Shown: positions 15,052-21,665 of the stretch, piece by piece
Position numbering within the stretch: the first letter of the stretch is position 1
Layout: the number at the start of each line of letters is the position of its first letter
NCBI GenBank assembly: GCA_934476545.1
Contig: CAKSOB010000003.1
Location: forward strand, 1-39,125
Reading direction: 5' to 3'
Length of the DNA: 39,125 nt
Source of the DNA: an uncultured Eubacteriales bacterium
GTDB lineage: Bacteria; Bacillota; Clostridia; Oscillospirales; Acutalibacteraceae
The notes under the pieces: model-generated
What the model saw: the letters and a program-made list of their open reading frames with translations, nothing else
The model's database searches: none
Told to the model about the DNA's origin: nothing
Made by a program: the position numbers and the translations under genes

Positions 15052-15084
15052 AGAAATCCCTCCTACTGGAAAAATGTTGCCTCA

Positions 15085-15113
15085 ATTATACGATACTATC
15101 TATTTTTTCGCAA
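15085..15113 (-). promoter_or_regulatory. Promoter of the lipoprotein gene at 14287-15051
   Basis: TTGCGA (15108-15113) and TATAAT (15085-15090), 17 bases apart on the minus strand. Confidence 0.65.
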
Positions 15114-15231
15114 GGTTTCTGCTTCTTTTCATAAAAATTATCTAGACAAACCGAAAATTTTAGAGTATGCTGTTGAAAGAAGGCTCTTATAATCAAAATA
15201 TACTTTACATTTCAGAAAGGGAGCTATGATT

Positions 15232-15555
15232 ATGGATGAACAAATCCTGTTAGAGCGCATCACCGAAGTTCTGGGAAACCGTGAGCAAGCGCAAGCTGTT
15301 GTAGACATTGTTCACCGCGCGGAGGATGAAGAATCTTCTCGTCGTCGAGCATTGCTCCATGAAGGCATTGAAACCGCTCGCTCCAAAGGCGTAAAGTTCG
15401 GGCGACCGAAATTAGTGTTGCCCGATACCTTTCCGGAAATTTGTCGGCAGCATCAAAACGGCACCCTAACCATCGTGCAGGCAGCCCAGATCTTACATAT
15501 CAGCCCCTCTTCCTTCCAAAAGCTCTATAAGCAGTATCGGCAAGAACATTCTTAA
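15232..15555 (+). CDS. Solitary resolvase-tail DNA-binding protein (no catalytic domain)
   Basis: A ~107-residue protein. Its second half looks like the end of a serine recombinase: the helix with RRRALLHEGIETARSKGVKFGRPK matches the resolvase E-helix and the hinge that follows the catalytic domain, and then comes a Hin-type helix-turn-helix (LTIVQAAQILHISPSSFQKLYKQY). The catalytic serine domain is missing; instead there are ~30 helical residues (LLERITEVLGNREQAQAVVDIVHRA). It should bind DNA but cannot recombine it. ATG 15232 is eight bases after GGGAG; ATG 15226 is possible but too close. It is a single-gene unit with a shared terminator after it. Confidence 0.75.
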   Translation: MDEQILLERITEVLGNREQAQAVVDIVHRAEDEESSRRRALLHEGIETARSKGVKFGRPKLVLPDTFPEICRQHQNGTLTIVQAAQILHISPSSFQKLYKQYRQEHS

Positions 15556-15565
15556 TCATTCCAGC

Positions 15566-15599
15566 AAAAAACGCAGACGGAATCAACCGCCTGCGTTTC
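15566..15599. terminator. Bidirectional terminator between convergent genes
   Basis: AAACGCAGACGG (15569-15580) pairs with CCGCCTGCGTTT (15587-15598), one mismatch; A-run before and T-rich sequence after. Confidence 0.8.
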
Positions 15600-15980
15600 T
15601 TATTTAGAGGCGGAATCTTCCGTACCCTCTGCTTCTTTGTTCTCCGACGCACTGTAATCATAGTCATCGTATTTTTCATACATAGAGGTCTTTTTCGGCT
15701 CCTTGGACGCCTTAAATTCCTCCACCTCTTTTTTCCGTACAATAAAGAAGTACGCCGCCAAAGCTGCCAGCATCACACCGGTGGCAATCTTTACTACCCA
15801 GCCTAACCAACCGTCAATAATCGGATTTTCCGGATACATGGTGTTCAGTACCCACCAAATACCCAGTACAATAAACATGCCGCCTGCCGGATAGCAAACC
15901 TTCAGCTCTCGTCCGTATTTCACAATGAGCAGGACTCCCAACAGCATCATCACGCCTGCTGTAAAATATCCCAAAATCAC
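15600..15980 (-). CDS. Small membrane protein with acidic tail, unknown function
   Basis: A ~126-residue protein I do not recognise. It has three hydrophobic segments (about residues 3-20, 30-45 and 60-82), then a charged cytoplasmic tail of ~40 residues with a Tyr/Asp cluster (YEKYDDYDYSASE) and an acidic end. Start is GTG at 15978-15980 directly after AAGGAG, or more likely TTG at 15972-15974, eight bases from it. It follows the SOS-controlled small membrane gene but has its own promoter (16031-16059). Confidence 0.7.
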   Translation of the reverse strand: MILGYFTAGVMMLLGVLLIVKYGRELKVCYPAGGMFIVLGIWWVLNTMYPENPIIDGWLGWVVKIATGVMLAALAAYFFIVRKKEVEEFKASKEPKKTSMYEKYDDYDYSASENKEAEGTEDSASK

Positions 15981-16000
15981 CGCTCCTTCCCATTTTCCCT

Positions 16001-16014
16001 AGGGGAATTCCCCT
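16001..16014 (-). promoter_or_regulatory. 14-bp perfect palindrome in the leader of the 15600-15980 gene
   Basis: AGGGGAATTCCCCT lies 10-25 bases after the expected transcription start, a typical place for a repressor site. No regulator can be named. Confidence 0.35.
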
Positions 16015-16030
16015 CAGTCGTCTTACGATG

Positions 16031-16059
16031 ATTTTACCACAGATTCCACAAAGGCGCAA
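16031..16059 (-). promoter_or_regulatory. Promoter of the 15600-15980 gene
   Basis: TTGCGC (16054-16059), 17 bases, TAAAAT (16031-16036), with an upstream TGG (extended -10). It begins only seven bases after the stop codon of the preceding gene. Confidence 0.6.
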
Positions 16060-16065
16060 CCTTTT

Positions 16066-16368
16066 CTAAACTGCCGGCGGAAAATCCTTTTGCCCCGCTT
16101 GGATTACTCTGAACGCTGCTCTGCGCGCAGTGACTTTTCGATTGCGTACTTCCTGCCGTAACTGATACGCGCAGCATCCCAACAATAATATCTTTGTTAA
16201 AATAGAAACCCACTGCAAAAACGGCGTAACTGCCGGCAGCATAGGAGATAACACACCGGCAACGGCGCACAACCCACAAAGTAATAAGCTGTCCCGCTCA
16301 CGGGGACGAACCAAATAGAAAAGCAGCGCTGTTCCCACTAAACAAACTATCCCAATCATCCAATCCAT
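16066..16368 (-). CDS. Small membrane protein under LexA (SOS) control, unknown function
   Basis: A 100-residue protein with three predicted membrane segments (about residues 3-19, 28-47 and 51-69) and a basic cytoplasmic tail (YQLRQEVRNRKVTARR). I do not recognise the family. The ATG at 16366-16368 has GAGGAGG upstream; an in-frame ATG at 16405-16407 lies at the likely transcription start and is rejected. Its promoter carries two LexA boxes, one between -35 and -10 and one just downstream of the start site. SOS-induced small membrane proteins in Gram-positives are often cell-division inhibitors, so that role is a possible, untested inference. Confidence 0.72.
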   Translation of the reverse strand: MDWMIGIVCLVGTALLFYLVRPRERDSLLLCGLCAVAGVLSPMLPAVTPFLQWVSILTKILLLGCCAYQLRQEVRNRKVTARRAAFRVIQAGQKDFPPAV

Positions 16369-16388
16369 CAGAAACCCCTCCTCATCAA

Positions 16389-16442
16389 GAACGTTTGTTC
16401 GTTTCACGTTTTTATTATAACAGAACGTCCGTTCGATTGCAA
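16389..16442 (-). promoter_or_regulatory. Promoter with two LexA (DinR) boxes
   Basis: Minus-strand promoter TTGCAA (16437-16442), 17 bases, TATAAT (16414-16419). Box 1 at 16423-16434 reads GAAC-GTCC-GTTC on the plus strand and lies in the spacer; box 2 at 16389-16400 reads GAAC-GTTT-GTTC and lies about +7 to +18. On the minus strand both fit the Gram-positive LexA consensus CGAAC-RNRY-GTTYG except for the last base (T). Centres are 34 bases apart. Confidence 0.75.
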
Positions 16443-16500
16443 TAGGGGGTTTCTGATTTTTTCTTCGGGTTCCAAAATTGGGACAGCGAATCCTTTCCGA

Positions 16501-16540
16501 TAAAAACGTCTGCCGAAATTTCGACAGACGTTCTCTTTTT
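16501..16540 (-). terminator. Terminator of the MetE-like gene
   Basis: Long stem (16505-16517 with 16520-16532, one mismatch) with T-rich sequence on the minus strand after it; the plus strand also has a T-run. Confidence 0.75.
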
Positions 16541-16543
16541 ATT

Positions 16544-17665
16544 TTAGTTGTTGCCCCAAACTTCTTCTGCGATTTCCTTCACCAATTTGAGCTTTGCCCA
16601 CTGCTCTTCCTCTGTGAGCTTGTTGCCAATCTCGCAGGAAGCAAAGCCGCACTGTGGGCTCAGGCACAGGCGCTCCAACGGAACATACTGTGCTGCTTCG
16701 TGAATTCTTGCAATCACGGTTTCTTTATCTTCCAGTTCCGGAGATTTTGTTGTGATCAAACCAAGCACAACTTTTTTGTCCTCGGAAATCTTTGCCAACG
16801 GCGCAAATCCGCCGGAGCGTGCATCATCATACTCCAACAGCAATGCGCTTACGGTTTCTTTTGCAAAAACATAATCCGCAACGGTATCATAAGGACCGCT
16901 GGTGAAGAAGGTTGAATGATAGTTCCCTCTGCAAATATGAGAGGTTACAACCAAATCGGCAGGCTTCTTCTCTAGCGCACGGTTGTTTACCTCCAGAAGC
17001 TGTGCCTTTACTTTTTCAATATCTGCGCCAAAGGCTTCATACCGCTCTTTTGCTGCCTCACCTACCACAGCGCCCCAAGTACAGTCGTCCAACTGCAAGT
17101 TCCGGCAGCCTGCATCGTAGAACTGCTGAATTACCTCTTGGTAAGCAGCCGCAATATCTGCAATCAGCTCCTCGTTGGTTGCATAGAATTTTCTGGTCTG
17201 CTCAATGTTCACAGGAACAATCATCTGCTGGAACATCTGTGCCGGCGCAGGAATGGTATATTTTGCGACGGTGTTCTCATCCTCGAACTGCTTCAAAAAT
17301 TTAAAGTACTCTACAAAGGGGTGTCCCTTTGCCTTTATCCTGCCAACCAAGTAGGTATCATCCAGCTTTGCCAGTTCTCCTGCAAACTGCACACCGTTGC
17401 CGGTGTCCTCATGGGCAACACCCTCAAAGCCCCACATGAAGTCCAGATGCCAGAAGGTTCTGCGGAACTCACCGTCGGCGATGGCATGGAAGCCCAGTTC
17501 CTTTTGCTTGGCAACCAACTTTGTAATTTCTTCTTCTACAACTTTATCGTAGGCTTCTTTTGCAAGGGTTCCGTTTTGATAAGCTGCCTTTGCATCTTTC
17601 AATGCCTGTGGTCTTAAAAAGCTGCCTACAAAATCATACCGGAATGGTGTTTTTAGCTGACTCAT
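16544..17665 (-). CDS. MetE-like cobalamin-independent methionine synthase family protein (YxjG/YxjH type)
   Basis: A 373-residue UROD/MetE-like barrel protein matching only the C-terminal catalytic half of MetE. The zinc ligands are visible as His243 and Cys245 (SHICRGN) and Cys339 (SPQCGFAS). Other family motifs are VGSFLRP at the N-terminus, DGEFRR, and LQLDDCTWG (residues 191-198). YxjG/YxjH proteins are thought to transfer a methyl group to homocysteine with a donor that is still uncertain. The ATG at 17663-17665 has GGAGG upstream. A MetR-like operator in its promoter, and an adjacent LysR gene, support a role in methionine supply. Confidence 0.88.
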   Translation of the reverse strand: MSQLKTPFRYDFVGSFLRPQALKDAKAAYQNGTLAKEAYDKVVEEEITKLVAKQKELGFHAIADGEFRRTFWHLDFMWGFEGVAHEDTGNGVQFAGELAKLDDTYLVGRIKAKGHPFVEYFKFLKQFEDENTVAKYTIPAPAQMFQQMIVPVNIEQTRKFYATNEELIADIAAAYQEVIQQFYDAGCRNLQLDDCTWGAVVGEAAKERYEAFGADIEKVKAQLLEVNNRALEKKPADLVVTSHICRGNYHSTFFTSGPYDTVADYVFAKETVSALLLEYDDARSGGFAPLAKISEDKKVVLGLITTKSPELEDKETVIARIHEAAQYVPLERLCLSPQCGFASCEIGNKLTEEEQWAKLKLVKEIAEEVWGNN

Positions 17666-17748
17666 GTTCGATTTCCTCCTAGTTCTGACTTCCTGTAACA
17701 ATTTATTTCCTACTTAGTCTATCAGAAAAAAGGAGATCTGAAAAATAC

Positions 17749-17785
17749 ATTATCCCACCGGCTCTCCATAGTTTCAATCTATGGA
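17749..17785 (-). promoter_or_regulatory. Promoter with MetR/MtaR-like operator
   Basis: Minus-strand promoter TTGAAA (17772-17777), 17 bases, GATAAT (17749-17754). A perfect 7-bp inverted repeat, TCCATAG-N7-CTATGGA (17765-17785), spans the -35 box. Its core ATAGTTTCAATCTAT closely resembles the streptococcal MetR/MtaR box I recall (ATAGTTT-C-AAACTAT). The stop codon of the lysR gene (17774-17776) lies inside it. Confidence 0.7.
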
Positions 17786-18679
17786 AGTGTGCTTTTTCAG
17801 TGCCTCAATGTAATCACAAGCATAGCGACTGAGTAAAATGTTATTCTTTCTCAAGTACCCGATTCGCATAGCGCAGTCCACTTGCAACGGCTTGGCAATA
17901 ATATCCGAACCGTTTAATCCCGAATCCAAAATACCCGAACTGACAGTAAATCCATGAACCCCAATGGCTAAATTAAATAGCGTTGCCCGATCCCTCACTT
18001 GAATTTGCTTTGGAAAATCCAACACACTTAAAAACTCCTCACTAAAGTAAAAGGAGTTTTTCTCTCCCTGCTCATACACCAAATACGGGTAGGGTTGTAA
18101 GTCCTCCAATGTAACACTTTCTTTTTTGCTAAGGGGATGATTCTTGCTGATAAAAACATGAGGTGATGCGGTAAGCAACTCCTCAAATACCAACTCGTTC
18201 TTCTTAAATAATTTTAATAAAACGCTTTCGTTTTGCTCCGATAAATACAAAACGCCCAGTTCGCTTTTTCCATTGGCAACATCGTCTATGATTTCTCCCG
18301 TTTGGGTTTCTCGTAAAATAAAGCTGTACTTTTCCGCATCATAGGCTTTGATCACCTCTACAAACGCATTGACTGCAAAGGCATAATGCTGGCAGGACAC
18401 CGAAAATTTTGGAGCACGGTTTGTTTCTACCCCAAAATGCTCCTTCATAATGTCTGCCTGCTCCAACAACATTCTGGCAAAGGACAGAAGTTCCTCCCCT
18501 TCTCGTGTGACGGTTACACCTTTATTCGAACGAACAAAGGCAGTAACCCCCATTTCCTTCTCCAAATTATGAATGGCGGTACTTAAACTAGGCTGTGAAA
18601 TAAATAATTTCTCCGCCGCTTCTGTAATATTCTTGCACTCGGCAACCGTGGTCAAATAAATTAACTGTTGTAACGTCAT
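17774..18679 (-). CDS. LysR family transcriptional regulator, probable methionine-gene regulator
   Basis: A 301-residue LysR-type regulator. The N-terminal winged helix-turn-helix (residues ~1-60; ITEAAEKLFISQPSLSTAIHNLEKEMG) is followed by the linker helix and a periplasmic-binding-fold effector domain (ELGVLYLSEQN, YPYLVYEQG, SSGILDSGL). Size is typical. The ATG has GAAGGG upstream. It sits directly upstream of the MetE-like gene, and its own stop codon is inside the LysR-type operator of that gene. By analogy with MetR/MtaR it probably senses homocysteine or O-acetylserine; that is inference. Confidence 0.88.
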   Translation of the reverse strand: MTLQQLIYLTTVAECKNITEAAEKLFISQPSLSTAIHNLEKEMGVTAFVRSNKGVTVTREGEELLSFARMLLEQADIMKEHFGVETNRAPKFSVSCQHYAFAVNAFVEVIKAYDAEKYSFILRETQTGEIIDDVANGKSELGVLYLSEQNESVLLKLFKKNELVFEELLTASPHVFISKNHPLSKKESVTLEDLQPYPYLVYEQGEKNSFYFSEEFLSVLDFPKQIQVRDRATLFNLAIGVHGFTVSSGILDSGLNGSDIIAKPLQVDCAMRIGYLRKNNILLSRYACDYIEALKKHTSID

Positions 18680-18720
18680 GGAACCCTTCGCCTCAAATTT
18701 CTACGATAGTGTTGGCACTG

Positions 18721-18749
18721 ATTATAACACCACCAGTTCTGCTTTTCAA
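18721..18749 (-). promoter_or_regulatory. Promoter of the lysR gene
   Basis: TTGAAA (18744-18749), 17 bases, TATAAT (18721-18726), on the minus strand. Confidence 0.7.
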
Positions 18750-18792
18750 GAAATGACCGAAAAGTTCCACAGTTGTTTCACAAGAAACAATG

Positions 18793-18823
18793 AAAAAAGC
18801 ACCCTCTCTTCAGAAGATGCTTT
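18793..18823 (-). terminator. Terminator of the GT-PlsC-YgjP operon
   Basis: On the minus strand AAAGCATCTTC pairs with GAGGGTGCTTT and a T-run follows, directly after the YgjP-like gene. Confidence 0.7.
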
Positions 18824-18832
18824 GAACTACTT

Positions 18833-19369
18833 TTATAAAATTCGATACTGTGGGTCGTGCAAAATTGACTGCTGAATTTTGTAATCCGGCAAATATTGTG
18901 CAATCAGCCCGTAAAAGGATTTCCCATGATTTTTATGGCGAATGTGCGCCAGTTCATGAACAATTACATAATCAATGGCGGACTGGGGATATGCCATCAG
19001 GCGAAAGGAAAAGCATAGGCTGTTTTTTCCGCTGCAGCTGCCCAATCTGGTTCTTGCGCCGGTCACTCGAAATCCGGCAGGCATTAACCCCATCTGTCCA
19101 CTGAAATAAGCAATGCGTGGAGGGAGCTCCTTTTTTGCACGAATCCGCAAGGCGGCTTCCTCCTCCGGTGTTACCGTTTTGGCAACGGCGTTCCGCTCCG
19201 ATTGCCGTTGCAGCTGCGCCGCAATCCATGCTTGATTCTTCTCCACAAACTGCAATGCCTGCTGCTTTGATACATAGGTGGGAATCCGAACCTCTACGGT
19301 TAAATCCTCTTTTACACAAATGGACATGGTTTTTCGTCGAGCAGAACGAATGATGGTTGGCTCCCTCAT
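18833..19369 (-). CDS. YgjP-like metallopeptidase (DUF45, SprT/WLM type)
   Basis: A 178-residue protein of the YgjP/DUF45 zinc metallopeptidase-like family. The metal site is intact: HELAHIRHKNH with His138, Glu139, His142 and third ligand His148. Family motifs before it are RRKTMSICV, TRLGSCSGKNSLCFSFRLM and YVIVHE. It is cytoplasmic, and substrates of the family are unknown. The ATG overlaps the last four bases of plsC (ATGA), so it is translationally coupled as the last gene of the operon. Confidence 0.92.
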   Translation of the reverse strand: MREPTIIRSARRKTMSICVKEDLTVEVRIPTYVSKQQALQFVEKNQAWIAAQLQRQSERNAVAKTVTPEEEAALRIRAKKELPPRIAYFSGQMGLMPAGFRVTGARTRLGSCSGKNSLCFSFRLMAYPQSAIDYVIVHELAHIRHKNHGKSFYGLIAQYLPDYKIQQSILHDPQYRIL

Positions 19370-20178
19370 TTTTTCAGCCCCTTAGATTTTTTCACCTGCC
19401 AAAATGCGTCCTTATTATTCAAATCTTTTTTTGGATAAGCGTGACCGCCGTTTTGTAGTAAAATCTCCATAGCTGACTTGGTGGTATCCCGCAGTGCGTG
19501 AATTGTTTTCTTTTGGCTCTCGCCTTCTTCCACCTTAGGCGGAGCGATAGGCTCTCCTACCGTCAGCAGCATGGAATATTCTCTCTTAAACAATTTCCGA
19601 AACCCTGTCGGTTCTCGTGGTGTTACCACCATAGGCAAAACCGGAACCTGTGCCCGAACCGCCATGGAAAATGCGCCGTCACTGAACTTGCGAAGATGGT
19701 CGCAGCACATATCAATCTCGCTTTCCGGATAAACCGAAACCACTCTACCCTGCTCCAGCTCCTCTACCATAGTATCCAAAAAAGTTCGCAAACCGCTCAT
19801 ACCGGTCAGCACCGGAACACAATTCAGTAACCGCAGCAACAAGCCCAGCCCCCGAACGTAAAACGTTTCCTCTTGGGAGGTAAAAATAATGTGCCGTGGA
19901 TTGGCTGCCACACCAATCATGGTGCAGTCCATCGGATGCACATGGTTGCATACAATCACATACCCCTGTCCTTTTAGCTGACGGAAGGCTTTTCGGTTTT
20001 CGATTTTCAGCCCCAGAAACAACGGCAAGCCGATTTTTAGCAGAGGCATGACAATTCCGAAACACAATATAAACTGGCAAAACCGCCATGCCGGATTCTG
20101 ACTGACCAACGGCTTTGCATGGAGTTTTTCTCGTGCTGCACGCAGCTGCTCCAGTTGCTTCGGATCTAACTCATCCAT
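19366..20178 (-). CDS. plsC: 1-acyl-glycerol-3-phosphate acyltransferase (PlsC family)
   Basis: A 270-residue LPLAT-fold acyltransferase making phosphatidic acid or acylating a related lipid. The catalytic NH-X4-D motif is NHVHPMD (His79, Asp84). The substrate motif is YPESEID in place of the usual FPEGTRS, so the glycerophosphate contact residues differ. There is a hydrophobic N-terminal region (residues ~35-57) for membrane attachment. The ATG at 20176-20178 has AGGAG eight bases upstream and overlaps the glycosyltransferase stop codon by eight bases. It may act on a glycolipid intermediate made by its neighbour, which is inference. Confidence 0.88.
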   Translation of the reverse strand: MDELDPKQLEQLRAAREKLHAKPLVSQNPAWRFCQFILCFGIVMPLLKIGLPLFLGLKIENRKAFRQLKGQGYVIVCNHVHPMDCTMIGVAANPRHIIFTSQEETFYVRGLGLLLRLLNCVPVLTGMSGLRTFLDTMVEELEQGRVVSVYPESEIDMCCDHLRKFSDGAFSMAVRAQVPVLPMVVTPREPTGFRKLFKREYSMLLTVGEPIAPPKVEEGESQKKTIHALRDTTKSAMEILLQNGGHAYPKKDLNNKDAFWQVKKSKGLKK

Positions 20179-21316
20179 ATTGTTTCTCCTTTTTATGGTC
20201 ACGGATGGTCTCCCAAAAGAAAAACTCTGCCTTTTTCACCGATTCCGATACCCGGAAGCCGTCGCCGAACTTGGCATACCGCTGACCGAGCAGCGCCTTT
20301 TCCTGAGGATGCTCAATCCAGTAGTCAATCTTTGCTGCCAAATCTTTCGGGTCATCGGCACGGAACAGGCTGTTTTCATCCAGCGCAAACTGTACGGTGG
20401 CCGATTTTGGCGCATCGCAAATCACCGGCACCAATCCGCAAGACAATGCTTCTAAGCAGGAAATCGCTTCGATTTCTACCGTAGCGGTGTGGGTATACAA
20501 ATCACAGGAATTGATGAGTCGCACCAAATCTTCCTGAGAGTAAAATTCAATAATCGGCGGATTCGACAATGCCTCGCCCAATTTTCTCAAGTGACGTTCC
20601 CGCATTTGGGAGCCGGCGCCTGCCAGATAAATTTGAATTTTGTCCGCATATTTGGAGTATTGCACTGCTTCAATCAATACTTCCTGCCGTTTTTCCGGTG
20701 ACAAGCGACCAACCATCAGAATATTAAACTTCTCCGGATCTGTACACTTTTCCACCTCAGTGGGGCGGAAGTGTTCGTCTACGCCGTTGCTGATAACATA
20801 CAACTTTGCATCATAGCCGTGATCCTTCATCTCCTGTGCAATAAAGTGGGATGGGCAATGAATATGCCGGAAATTCTTATAGAACATTTGATAAAGCAGC
20901 TTATAGATTGCGTCACCGGACTTCGGTACCTTATCAATATGAATGATATGGGATGCATTTTCCGGCTGCATGTGGAATGCGGCAGAGCAAGGAATCCCCA
21001 TTTTTCTTGCCAAATGATATACCCGAATTTCAAAGGGCAAAGGCAGCAAAAAGTGAACAATATCCGAGCCTTCCAACGCACGACGAACGGTTTTTTCGTC
21101 AAATTTCGCAAAGCGAAAACCATGCCAATGTCCAATCTCGGAAATAAAACCATACTGCGCTTCCTCTACAAAATAATTGTCCGGGGTAGCATCTCCAATT
21201 GTAAGCGTCCGCACCTCATGCCCTCTTGCACGAAGTCCTTCGATAAAGCGATAGGCTGTCATGCTGGTACCGTTTTTCGGGTCCATGCAATTATCCACAA
21301 CAAATGTAATGACCAT
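20171..21316 (-). CDS. GT4 family glycosyltransferase
   Basis: A 381-residue GT-B fold glycosyltransferase using an NDP-sugar. The N-terminal domain starts VITFVVDNCMDPKNGTSMTAYRF (glycine loop). The C-terminal Rossmann domain has NILMVGRLSPEKRQEVLIEA and the E-X7-E motif in EIEAISCLEALSCG, followed by VPVICDA. It resembles diacylglycerol glucosyltransferases and other GT4 enzymes that act at the inner membrane face. It is the first gene of an operon with PlsC and YgjP, suggesting a glycolipid role. A GGAGG site precedes the ATG, and a strong promoter is at 21405-21433. Confidence 0.9.
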   Translation of the reverse strand: MVITFVVDNCMDPKNGTSMTAYRFIEGLRARGHEVRTLTIGDATPDNYFVEEAQYGFISEIGHWHGFRFAKFDEKTVRRALEGSDIVHFLLPLPFEIRVYHLARKMGIPCSAAFHMQPENASHIIHIDKVPKSGDAIYKLLYQMFYKNFRHIHCPSHFIAQEMKDHGYDAKLYVISNGVDEHFRPTEVEKCTDPEKFNILMVGRLSPEKRQEVLIEAVQYSKYADKIQIYLAGAGSQMRERHLRKLGEALSNPPIIEFYSQEDLVRLINSCDLYTHTATVEIEAISCLEALSCGLVPVICDAPKSATVQFALDENSLFRADDPKDLAAKIDYWIEHPQEKALLGQRYAKFGDGFRVSESVKKAEFFFWETIRDHKKEKQYG

Positions 21317-21351
21317 CGTGTTCCTCCATTCCGCAAAGCCAAGTATTTATG

Positions 21352-21365
21352 TATGAATATTCATA
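21352..21365 (-). promoter_or_regulatory. 14-bp perfect palindrome in the glycosyltransferase leader
   Basis: TATGAATATTCATA, about 35-50 bases after the expected transcription start of the operon. It is a possible operator. Confidence 0.3.
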
Positions 21366-21404
21366 ATTTCGTCACAGTTTGTACATCCTTTTCACATAGA
21401 CTTC

Positions 21405-21433
21405 ATTATACTAAAAAGCATGACATCCGTCAA
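21405..21433 (-). promoter_or_regulatory. Promoter of the GT-PlsC-YgjP operon
   Basis: TTGACG (21428-21433), 17 bases, TATAAT (21405-21410), on the minus strand. Confidence 0.75.
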
Positions 21434-21587
21434 GATTCCACAAAATTTCAAAGTGGAACACGAGGAATGTTTTCTTTATTTATAGTTGTCCGGTTCTCTT
21501 TTGACAAAATTTTTCCGTTCTTCACGGTATAATGGGAAACAGCGATGCATAACCCATCCTTTTTTGGACAAACTATCAACACTGTCG

Positions 21588-21616
21588 AAAGACGATTTCC
21601 CGATGGGGTCGTTTTT
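21588..21616 (+). promoter_or_regulatory. Attenuator-like hairpin in the carbonic anhydrase leader
   Basis: AGACGA (21590-21595) pairs with TCGTTT (21609-21614), an inner CCC/GGG stem closes a GAT loop, and five T follow. It lies between the likely -10 box (TATAAT, 21528-21533) and the ATG at 21666. The long leader (~125 bases) could be regulated. Confidence 0.35.
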
Positions 21617-21665
21617 CCAAATAAAACCAGAAAATAAACTGATTTTCAACGGAGGATACTGAGAA

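Noticed and set aside
15232..15555. Active site-specific recombinase or mobile element
   Set aside because: The catalytic serine domain is missing and no inverted repeats, integrase partner or target duplications are seen nearby.
21501..21533. TTGACA and TATAAT as promoter for the carbonic anhydrase gene
   Set aside because: They are 21 bases apart, too far for a normal sigma-70 promoter. The TATAAT may still be used with another -35 element.
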